Assembly: GCA_964580965.1 (NCBI GenBank)
Contig: CAZOLZ010000003.1
Location: 24,875 to 88,874, forward strand
DNA from: CAIUKX01 sp964580965
Lineage (GTDB): Bacteria > Bacteroidota > Bacteroidia > Flavobacteriales_D > Crocinitomicaceae
DNA: 64,000 nt
Direction: 5' to 3'
The stretch's first letter is position 1. Every line of letters starts with the position of its first letter. The position numbers were made by a program, and so were the translations under genes. Below are positions 8,764-15,866 of this stretch, piece by piece. The notes below the pieces were generated by a model that saw only the letters and a program-made list of their open reading frames with translations, ran no database searches and was not told the DNA's origin.

Positions 8764-9744
8764 TTACAACTTTTCTTGAATTTTTTTTACAATTTCAACT
8801 GAACTCTGTTGCAACATGCAATTAAAATGACCTTTTGGACACTTTTGAAACCCTATTTTTGAACAAGGTCGACAGTTTAAATCTTTGACTTCGTGAATAC
8901 TGAATAACTCTTTATTTTGAGGTAAATATGGATACATTCCAAGCTGTGGAACCGTATTTCCCCAAACACTAACAATTGGTGTTTTGTAACAAGCTGCGAT
9001 ATGCATCAAACCAGTGTCATTGGTTAATAAAACAGCAGCTTGAGAAACGATACTTGCAGATTGTTGCAGATTGAAATTACCACAAGCATTGTAAATTGAT
9101 GGTCGATTAAAATGTTTTATGATTTGGTTTGCCAATGCTTCATCTGTTGGTCCTCCGGTTAAGACAATTGGATCACTTATTTTTTCAATAACTTCAACCA
9201 ATTTCTCAAAAGGCAATCGTTTTGTTGCGAATTGTGCACCTACTGCTATTGCTACAAATGAATCTTTTACACCAAATGTTTGCTGAATATCAACTTTGTT
9301 CTTTATTTCTATAAATAAATCTCCTGGTTGTTTATCTGATACTACATCCAAATGTTTGACCGTTTCGAAATAACGATCAACGATATGAATATCTGGCATT
9401 AAATCTCGCTTAAACTTCACCAACATCCATTTTTTGATGTTTAATTTATCAAAAGAATAAGCAGGAACTCCTAAATATCGCTTTAAAGCTTTTGTTCTTA
9501 AATTCTTATGTAAATCGATGATTTCGTCGTATTGTTCGGTCTTTAATTCTTCTTTGATTTCTTTAATTGACGACTTTATCGTAATCAATTTATCGATGTA
9601 AGGATTATCTTTTAAAATAGGTTCAAACGCTTTCTTCGTAATGAAATGAATTTCAGCATTCGTTTGTTGTTTCAAACAACGGATAATTGGAGTCGTTAAC
9701 ACGACATCTCCAATGGAACTAAAACGAATGACTAAAATCTTCAT
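8764..9744 (-). CDS. GT9 heptosyltransferase-like glycosyltransferase
   Basis: A 326-residue protein of the ADP-heptose:LPS heptosyltransferase family. It starts with the hallmark ILVIRFSSIGDVVLTTPIIR (GDVVL nucleophile-binding loop), and its C-terminal half has SQAAVLLTNDTGLMHIAACY, the sugar-nucleotide binding segment, followed by a cysteine-containing end (CRPCSKIGFQKCP). In Gram-negative bacteria such enzymes extend the LPS inner core on the cytoplasmic face of the membrane; in Bacteroidota the sugar may differ. It is the last gene of an apparent operon with the GT22-like (9-base gap) and LtaS-like genes upstream. A second GT9 gene lies at 56456. Confidence 0.85.
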   Translation of the reverse strand: MKILVIRFSSIGDVVLTTPIIRCLKQQTNAEIHFITKKAFEPILKDNPYIDKLITIKSSIKEIKEELKTEQYDEIIDLHKNLRTKALKRYLGVPAYSFDKLNIKKWMLVKFKRDLMPDIHIVDRYFETVKHLDVVSDKQPGDLFIEIKNKVDIQQTFGVKDSFVAIAVGAQFATKRLPFEKLVEVIEKISDPIVLTGGPTDEALANQIIKHFNRPSIYNACGNFNLQQSASIVSQAAVLLTNDTGLMHIAACYKTPIVSVWGNTVPQLGMYPYLPQNKELFSIHEVKDLNCRPCSKIGFQKCPKGHFNCMLQQSSVEIVKKIQEKL

Positions 9745-9753
9745 TGTTCAAAA

Positions 9754-11244
9754 TTAACGTTTCACATTCGTTTTCCAAACCTCAATGTATTGGTTTGTAT
9801 TTCTTGGATTCACTTCTCTTGCGACATTATCTAGGAAACTTGGTTCGCATTTTTTTACCAAGCTTAATGCTGGGTAAATCCCCTTATAATCTGATATACG
9901 TTGCTCTAAATCATCTTTACCAAAAAAGAAAACATAATCATATATAAGGCCTTCTTCTATTGTCAACAATTGAGTTGGTTCTGTTCTTTCTCTAAAACCA
10001 CAATACCAACTATCTGCATAAAATTTGGGTAACATAGATGGTTTCGTCTGACGCGACCCTTCTAATAAGATATGTTCATTTTCCATACCGTTTTCATAGA
10101 TTGCATACATCGCTTCAACACGTGACTTTTTAGTATAATGGAAACTTAATATAAACAATAAAGGAATGTTTAACACCCAAAAAGCTATTAACGAACCTCT
10201 CCAAAACTTTCTGAATTTATCTTTTGCTCTCCATTGCTCTAAACCCATTACACCAAGTATAATGAAAAATGGTAAAATGGTTAAAATGAAACGTTCTTGT
10301 CGATTTGGATAAAATGAATGAAACAAGAAAAAGAACATAGTAGGTAAAAACAACAACCAATATTTTTTAGCTGACTTAAAGAATCCAATCGCTATTAATA
10401 CCCCAAGAGGAAATAATAATACACCCATCAACACCCATAAATACATGAAGTAATTTGAATTAGGTAAATATTGAGTGCCTTCTTTCATGTTGTATAAAGC
10501 GTAGCCTAAAAATTCAGCAAATGGATAACCCCAGATGAAATAATCAACCAATCCCTGCGTAATAGCAAAAGATACAAACGAACCCAATGCCAACATTAAA
10601 AACTCACTCCACTGTTTTTTCAGTAAATAATAGCCTCCTAACCCAAAAGTAAAAACGGCAATTTGAAAGCGAAATGAAACAGCTAAACCTATCAAAAGTC
10701 CAGCATAAAACACAGACTTTCTAGATCCGTTAGAAACAATTAACCAAACACCCCATATTAAAAATGGAATTGAAGTTAACTCAACTAAATTTCTTACCGA
10801 CATAAATGGAATTACAGACGTTAATGCCAATAACCAACCAACTGTTACGGCATTATTACGGTTAGATAAGCGTTCCGTAATCTTAAATCCAAAATGTACA
10901 ACTAATAATGATAATAAAGCATGAACCAATCGGTTAATTAACATCAATGTCTTTGGATCAGTTATTCCAATAAATTTAAGTATATAAAAGAAAATATAGT
11001 TCAACCCTACATATGTAAAACTATGTCCTTCTGGGTGACCTTGATTGCCTGATGACCATGGTAGCCAGTTGTTATAATCATAACCAGCGACCCAAGATTT
11101 TGATGCTTCAATAATCAAAAAGTGATCATCATGCATTCCATATCCTTGTGAAAAAACTGCAGCAATTAAACGAATGATTAAAGCGGCAAAAATGATTGTT
11201 TTGTATGATGTAAAATCAAGTTTTGTCATTTGTTTCAAATGCAT
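9754..11244 (-). CDS. GT22-like polytopic membrane glycosyltransferase
   Basis: A 496-residue protein with about ten hydrophobic helices. The first luminal/periplasmic loop carries an acidic pair (GYGMHDDHF near residue 36-44) followed by PEGHSFTYVGLNY, as expected for GT-C enzymes, and the segment SFYPNRQERFILTILPFF matches the HKEERF-like motif of GT22 (ALG9/PIG-B) mannosyltransferases. It should use a polyprenyl-phosphate-linked sugar at the outer face of the inner membrane. The start could also be the ATG at 11227-11229; the longer one leaves 2 bases after the LtaS-like stop, so coupling is likely either way. Acceptor unknown. Confidence 0.68.
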   Translation of the reverse strand: MHLKQMTKLDFTSYKTIIFAALIIRLIAAVFSQGYGMHDDHFLIIEASKSWVAGYDYNNWLPWSSGNQGHPEGHSFTYVGLNYIFFYILKFIGITDPKTLMLINRLVHALLSLLVVHFGFKITERLSNRNNAVTVGWLLALTSVIPFMSVRNLVELTSIPFLIWGVWLIVSNGSRKSVFYAGLLIGLAVSFRFQIAVFTFGLGGYYLLKKQWSEFLMLALGSFVSFAITQGLVDYFIWGYPFAEFLGYALYNMKEGTQYLPNSNYFMYLWVLMGVLLFPLGVLIAIGFFKSAKKYWLLFLPTMFFFLFHSFYPNRQERFILTILPFFIILGVMGLEQWRAKDKFRKFWRGSLIAFWVLNIPLLFILSFHYTKKSRVEAMYAIYENGMENEHILLEGSRQTKPSMLPKFYADSWYCGFRERTEPTQLLTIEEGLIYDYVFFFGKDDLEQRISDYKGIYPALSLVKKCEPSFLDNVAREVNPRNTNQYIEVWKTNVKR

Positions 11245-11246
11245 AC

Positions 11247-13109
11247 TTAAAGATTTTTATAGTTATAGTAAAAACGGTTCAAAAAGGCATTACATTTTTC
11301 AATTTCCTTTTTATCCGAAAGTGTATTTTCTAAATATTGATGTAAATCAAAATGATAAATTAAATTGCCTTTATCCGAAACCCAACCATAACCTCTGTTA
11401 ATGGTATGTAAGGCATACTCAGGACAATTGGGATTTAAGACGTCTTTACTCCAAGGATAACGCGATAAATCACCCCCAAACTGATACAATAAAGTCGCAG
11501 CAATGTCTGCTTGTGAACATACTTTATCAATTCGTTTACCTCTATATTCTTTTTTTAAGGGTTCTCCAACAATCAAAAATGGAATTCTGAAAAACTTCAC
11601 ACTGCTCGGATTTTGATTCAACGGATTCGGGTGACCATGATCTGCCACAAAAATGAAAATCGTATTGTTGTACCATTTTTTCTTTTGACATGATTTCATA
11701 AAGTCACCAATACATCCATCAGCATAAACAATTGAATTCATATATTCAGCTTCAGCTCCGTGAAAAATAGGTTCTTTACGTTTGGGATAGTCGAAAGGAG
11801 AATGGGTACTTCCTGTAAAAGCAGCATATAAAAAAGGCTCTTTTGTATTGTCGATCCGTTGACCCAATAACTTGAACAGTTCTTCGTCATAATAATTCAA
11901 CTTTCCTTTAGGTAAATCAGAATCAAAAACCTTCTCATCCTCTACTCGATCAAATCCGTGATCCATGAAATATCCACCAATATTTCCATATTTTAAATCA
12001 CCACTGAACAAATAATTTGAATTGTAGCCAAACTCTTTCAAATCCTGATTGATCGTATGAATCTTTCGGTGTTTCTCTGGTTGCATAGAAAGTGAAATTT
12101 CCGGCAAAGCGGGAAATCCAGAAAAAATCGTAGCATTTCCAATTTCAGATGTGCCACCAGTAGCATGCAATTGTGTGAACAATAGTCCTTTGCTTGTCAA
12201 TTGATCAAAATGTGTTGTGCTTTCTTTAGTTTCACTCATACAACTAACAGCGTCTGCGCCCCAACCCTCCAAAACAATCAATACAATGTTTGGCTTTTGT
12301 TCAAAGATGTAATTATTGTGTTTTTTGGGATAATTTTTTAAATCAGCTACAACCTGATTCGCTTTAACCGTATCTACTTTTGGAATTAAATTGTCGATTT
12401 CACTGCGATTATAAAGCAAATAACTTTTACTGAAATAATACAAAGAATTCACCGACAAATCATTTGCAACGTGATTATTGGAATAATAAGCCGAATCAAT
12501 ATTTAACGGAATTTGTTGAACACCACCCCTCAATAGTAAAAATAAACAACCTCCAAAAAAAGCAAAAATTCCCATTCCTGCAGGTAAACGTTTATACCAA
12601 GCAATATCGGCTGTTTCAAACTCTTTTTTAAAGAGCCACTGATACAATCGCCAAGCGAAAACAACTTCTAAAATAGAGTATATGAAAAACCAAAAGGTCA
12701 TACCATAATCAGCTGTTCGGAACACCTCATCTGGGTTTGCCAAATGCATAAAAACACGAGTTGTCAATTTGTGATTCCACTCGATATATGCATTTATTTC
12801 TCCACTGTGAACAAAGGCATTAATCAAAACTTCTAGAAGAAGAATTGTAAAAAATGCACGATGAATGTTGCGATGTGGAATAATAAAACGAATGGATAAA
12901 AACAAAAACGGTAATGCACTCAACGCTGCTGCTGTTGCAACATCCAAGCGGAAAGAGAAAGCGAAGGCTTGTAACCACTCCCAAAATGAAACACCATCTA
13001 ACTTGTCCCAGTTGTGTATGGAAAATAAAATTCGTTCGAAATCGAAAAGTAAAACCCAAAAAAATAAGAGTTTAATTAAATCGAAAATTGTTCGCCTGAA
13101 TGCTTTCAT
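11247..13109 (-). CDS. LtaS-like membrane sulfatase / phosphoglycerol transferase family protein
   Basis: A 620-residue protein with about five N-terminal membrane helices and a C-terminal alkaline-phosphatase-superfamily domain. Visible motifs are NIVLIVLEGWGAD (first metal ligand), HATGGTSEIGNATIFSG, where the Thr is the likely nucleophile, FTGSTHSPFDYP, and IFVADHGHP (metal-binding DHG). This is the architecture of lipoteichoic-acid synthases and of phosphoglycerol or phosphoethanolamine transferases. A Gram-negative enzyme of this type more likely puts a phospho-head-group on a glycan or lipid. The frame extends upstream to 13166, but a TAACTTTG box at 13116-13123 lies inside that extension, so the ATG at 13109 is preferred. 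First gene of the operon with the GT22-like and GT9 genes. Confidence 0.78.
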   Translation of the reverse strand: MKAFRRTIFDLIKLLFFWVLLFDFERILFSIHNWDKLDGVSFWEWLQAFAFSFRLDVATAAALSALPFLFLSIRFIIPHRNIHRAFFTILLLEVLINAFVHSGEINAYIEWNHKLTTRVFMHLANPDEVFRTADYGMTFWFFIYSILEVVFAWRLYQWLFKKEFETADIAWYKRLPAGMGIFAFFGGCLFLLLRGGVQQIPLNIDSAYYSNNHVANDLSVNSLYYFSKSYLLYNRSEIDNLIPKVDTVKANQVVADLKNYPKKHNNYIFEQKPNIVLIVLEGWGADAVSCMSETKESTTHFDQLTSKGLLFTQLHATGGTSEIGNATIFSGFPALPEISLSMQPEKHRKIHTINQDLKEFGYNSNYLFSGDLKYGNIGGYFMDHGFDRVEDEKVFDSDLPKGKLNYYDEELFKLLGQRIDNTKEPFLYAAFTGSTHSPFDYPKRKEPIFHGAEAEYMNSIVYADGCIGDFMKSCQKKKWYNNTIFIFVADHGHPNPLNQNPSSVKFFRIPFLIVGEPLKKEYRGKRIDKVCSQADIAATLLYQFGGDLSRYPWSKDVLNPNCPEYALHTINRGYGWVSDKGNLIYHFDLHQYLENTLSDKKEIEKCNAFLNRFYYNYKNL

Positions 13110-13115
13110 AAGGTG

Positions 13116-13123
13116 CAAAGTTA
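13116..13123 (-). promoter_or_regulatory. -7 promoter box before the LtaS-like gene
   Basis: TAACTTTG on the minus strand, a perfect TAnnTTTG match. Its final G is 6 bases from the ATG at 13109, so the mRNA would have almost no leader. No clear -33 TTG was found at 19-21 bases. The box decides the start codon against the longer frame. Confidence 0.55.
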
Positions 13124-13267
13124 GTGAATTAGACTCAAGATAGTAAGATGTCGGGTTAAAAGACAATGATAATGTTGAATTTTTTTGGTTTAAATTGAAT
13201 GGATTGTAAAACGATTATCATTTGTAACTTATTAAAATTATATCGTTAATCATTAAAATATTGTACT

Positions 13268-14005
13268 ATGAAACGAAAAAATTTAATCTATTCAATCTTC
13301 TTATTTCTTGTAGCTTGTAACTCAAGTAATCCATATAAATCGTTCAAAAAACTACACATAAGTAGAACCAACTTCGATTTGTATTACAATGTAGATGAAA
13401 AAGGTCAAAAAATTGGAAATTGGAAAATAGTTGATCAAACAAACGAAAAAATAATCAGTGAGAAAAAAATGGATGAAAAATCAAGCAATCTATATCATTC
13501 TACTGATAATCAATCTAACGTTGACTTTAGCAAACGTCTTTGGTATGAATTTAATATGAATGAAAATTTTGTAATCGAATTAAGCAAAATCGAAACTGAA
13601 TTAAGATCTGGGGAAATTGTTGCCTATAAAAATGAACAATTTCAAGATAAGATAAGGCAAGATAACATTGGTCAACTTCTTTCAAAAAAGAAGGAAAAAA
13701 TTATATTAAAACTTGATGTCTTTCATCTAAAAGGAGAAGATAAACTAAGGACAAAAGTAATAGGTCTGGGAATAAAAAATAACTTAACATCCATTTGGGT
13801 TTACAATAGTTTAAAAGAATATGACTTAACATATGATAAATTGAATCAGTATAACTTAATAAAATCATCAAATGTAAATAATCTAGCAATCAAGGATTAT
13901 GAAACAAAGCCTTTTGAAATTAAAAAAGAGCAAAGGAAAATATATGAAAAACTATACGAAACTGAAGCTTTGTTCTGGCTTGAGTCTGTTTTGAAAAAAT
14001 CATAA
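13268..14005 (+). CDS. hypothetical lipoprotein
   Basis: A 245-residue protein with a type II signal peptide: basic start MKRKN, hydrophobic core and lipobox LVAC with Cys17. The mature part is highly charged, Lys- and Asn-rich, and has a DEKGQKIGNWKIVD segment that resembles a MORN-like/toxin-antitoxin repeat unit seen in Bacteroidota lipoproteins. No catalytic motif is seen and I do not recognise a family. It is divergent from the LtaS-like gene with a 158-base shared upstream region, and it is followed by a separate ECF sigma factor gene. It should sit in the outer or inner membrane as a lipid-anchored protein. Confidence 0.65.
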   Translation: MKRKNLIYSIFLFLVACNSSNPYKSFKKLHISRTNFDLYYNVDEKGQKIGNWKIVDQTNEKIISEKKMDEKSSNLYHSTDNQSNVDFSKRLWYEFNMNENFVIELSKIETELRSGEIVAYKNEQFQDKIRQDNIGQLLSKKKEKIILKLDVFHLKGEDKLRTKVIGLGIKNNLTSIWVYNSLKEYDLTYDKLNQYNLIKSSNVNNLAIKDYETKPFEIKKEQRKIYEKLYETEALFWLESVLKKS

Positions 14006-14173
14006 TTATAAAGTTTATTTATGAGTTAAGTTATTTGTTATTTTTGGATTGAGTAGATACTAATTACATATAAAAGTAATATGAATAAAGTGACATACAA
14101 ACGACTCAAAACATTTTTTCATTCATTTTTAAACCTTTTTTAAAAACATGAGTCTTAATCATAAACATTTACT

Positions 14174-14719
14174 TTGTCAGATATTATAGAACATAAAATA
14201 AAGTCATTGATCGATAAAGGAAAACTTGAGAACGCATTTAATTTATTGGTCGATACTTATCAAGAAAAATTATACTGGCAAATCAGAAATATGGTTAAAA
14301 TTCATGATGATGCGGATGATGTTGTTCAAAATGTCATGATTAAAGTATGGAATAACCTAAGTTCTTTTCGTTGGGACTCTAAATTAAATTCTTGGCTTTT
14401 CAGAATAGCCTACAATGAGTCTATCACTTTTATTCACAAAGAAAAAAGGAAAGTGGAGTCGGCTGGTGGAGATTATCTTTTGTTTTTAGCTGAAAAGTTT
14501 GAATCAGATGCATATTATGAAAGTACTGAAATGGAAAAGAAATTTCAATTAGCCATAGCAAGTTTACCGGATAAACAAAGAGAGGTGTTTCATTTAAAGT
14601 ATTATGAGGATAAAAAATATGAAGAAATAGTAGAATTAATAGGTGGATCTATCGGTGGTTTAAAGTCTAATTATCATCATGCTGTAAAAAAAATAAAAGA
14701 ATTTATCGAAACTCATTAA
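14174..14719 (+). CDS. ECF-type RNA polymerase sigma factor
   Basis: A 181-residue sigma-70 family protein. Region 2 is at residues about 24-90 (DDADDVVQNVMIKVWNN and a WDSKLNSWLFRIAYNESI segment), and region 4 at about 130-178 (LPDKQREVFHLKYYEDKKYE plus the helix-turn-helix GGSIGGLKSNYHHAVKK). Regions 1 and 3 are absent, as in ECF factors. The only normal start available in this frame is TTG at 14174, since a stop lies four codons upstream. It is followed after a short gap by a single-pass membrane protein and a Spy/CpxP-like periplasmic protein, the usual signal-transduction trio. Confidence 0.88.
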   Translation: MSDIIEHKIKSLIDKGKLENAFNLLVDTYQEKLYWQIRNMVKIHDDADDVVQNVMIKVWNNLSSFRWDSKLNSWLFRIAYNESITFIHKEKRKVESAGGDYLLFLAEKFESDAYYESTEMEKKFQLAIASLPDKQREVFHLKYYEDKKYEEIVELIGGSIGGLKSNYHHAVKKIKEFIETH

Positions 14720-14750
14720 ACCTTTTGATAAAGTGAAAGTCTTAAAAGAA

Positions 14751-15173
14751 ATGAATCAAGATAAAGAAATACAAGATTTAGAAAATGAGTTTTCTGCTTT
14801 CGACGGGAAGCAAAGCTTTAAGTTACCTGATGATTATATGAATCAGCTGAAGAATCAGGTTAAACATAAAGCTAGCCATGGAAAATCATTTTCTTTTAAA
14901 GACTTTGTTTGGCCAATCTTAGTTGCTGCTTGTATTACAGCTGTTATTTTGACTATTAATTTTACTTCCTCGAATACTAAAGAAGTTTCTTATGCTTTTG
15001 AAAATTCAAGTAATGAAGAGTATGTGTCGAATGAATATTCTGAAGAAGATATCGTTTATTTTCTGGATGAAATTGAATATGATGAAGATGGATTTATCGA
15101 AGAATACTTGATGGATGAGGTAGAAGATATTAGTGTTATTGAAGATAAGATATTAAAATGTATTAAATGTTAA
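14751..15173 (+). CDS. putative anti-sigma-like single-pass membrane protein
   Basis: About 140 residues from the ATG at 14751 (a GTG at 14733 is also possible). A charged N-terminal cytoplasmic part of about 50 residues is followed by one membrane helix (WPILVAACITAVILTINF) and a strikingly acidic outer part rich in Glu, Asp and Tyr, ending with a CIKC motif. I see no zinc anti-sigma motif (HxxxCxxC). Position directly after the ECF sigma gene and before a periplasmic sensor-like gene makes it the likely anti-sigma or regulator. The acidic C-terminal half might bind metal or basic proteins; that is inference. Confidence 0.6.
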   Translation: MNQDKEIQDLENEFSAFDGKQSFKLPDDYMNQLKNQVKHKASHGKSFSFKDFVWPILVAACITAVILTINFTSSNTKEVSYAFENSSNEEYVSNEYSEEDIVYFLDEIEYDEDGFIEEYLMDEVEDISVIEDKILKCIKC

Positions 15174-15187
15174 AAAACGATTAAGTT

Positions 15188-15670
15188 ATGAGAAAGTTGA
15201 AAGTGTTATTTGCAAGTTTAGTGATGTTTGTGTTTACAATGAATGCACAAGAAAATCATCCGCCAATGCCAAAAGAGAAAAAAGAAAGAATTGAGGCGAT
15301 GAAAGTGGCTTTTATTACAAAGAAGCTTGAATTAACTTCAAATGAAGCAGAAAAATTTTGGCCTGTTTATAATGAGTTACAGTCCAAAAGGCATGATTTA
15401 ATGACAAAGTCAAAAGAAAACCATAAAGCTCTGAAAGAGAAAGGAGATCGTGCAAATGATGATGACATCGAGAAGGTTTTTAATGAAGATATGGCTTTAA
15501 AAGAACAAGCAATCGCTATTGAAAAAGAATATTTCCAAAAATTAAAAGCTGTTCTTCCAATGAAGAAACTTGCACTTTTACATCAATCTGAAAGAGAATT
15601 TAAAAAAGAGATGCTAAGAAATTTAAAGCATGGAGAAAAGCCTCCAATGATGAAAGGAAGGCCAGAATAA
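15188..15670 (+). CDS. Spy/CpxP-like periplasmic protein (sensor of ECF sigma type)
   Basis: A 160-residue protein with a Sec signal peptide ending MNAQ at about residue 20. The mature part is almost all charged alpha-helix. It contains the motif LELTSNEAEKFWPVYNEL near residues 50-67, the version of the Spy/CpxP LTxxQ motif seen in Bacteroidota proteins next to ECF sigma genes. The mature protein starts with a His/Pro/Met-rich segment (ENHPPMPKE) and ends Met/Pro/Lys-rich, which could bind metal. It likely senses envelope stress or unfolded protein for the sigma and anti-sigma pair upstream (14 bases away). It ends at a strong terminator. Confidence 0.75.
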   Translation: MRKLKVLFASLVMFVFTMNAQENHPPMPKEKKERIEAMKVAFITKKLELTSNEAEKFWPVYNELQSKRHDLMTKSKENHKALKEKGDRANDDDIEKVFNEDMALKEQAIAIEKEYFQKLKAVLPMKKLALLHQSEREFKKEMLRNLKHGEKPPMMKGRPE

Positions 15671-15691
15671 TTCTGTCGCTTTTGAATTTAT

Positions 15692-15727
15692 AAAAGAGGC
15701 TGTCTAAAAAGATAGCCTCTTTTTGTT
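15692..15727 (+). terminator. intrinsic terminator of the ECF sigma operon
   Basis: Hairpin AAAAGAGGCTGTCT / AGATAGCCTCTTTT with a 4-base A loop and one G-T wobble, followed by a T-rich run. It isolates the sigma operon from the carotenoid gene downstream. Confidence 0.88.
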
Positions 15728-15814
15728 TTTAGTGGAACCCTATTTTATCGTATGAAAGTATTGATTATACTTTACTTTAAAAGATATTAACCGAGGCAAA
15801 AAAGACACAAATCT

Positions 15815-15844
15815 TTTGCCATGTTTATTTATTATTGTATATTG
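15815..15844 (+). promoter_or_regulatory. candidate promoter of the crtY-blh fusion gene
   Basis: TTTG at 15815-15818, a 19-base spacer, and TATATTG at 15838-15844, one base short of the full TAnnTTTG form. A start site near 15850 would leave only about 15 bases before the first possible start codons (ATA 15864, ATT 15867). If correct, no upstream ATG can be part of the message. Confidence 0.4.
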
Positions 15845-15866
15845 AGTTGAATCAACACTTAAGATA

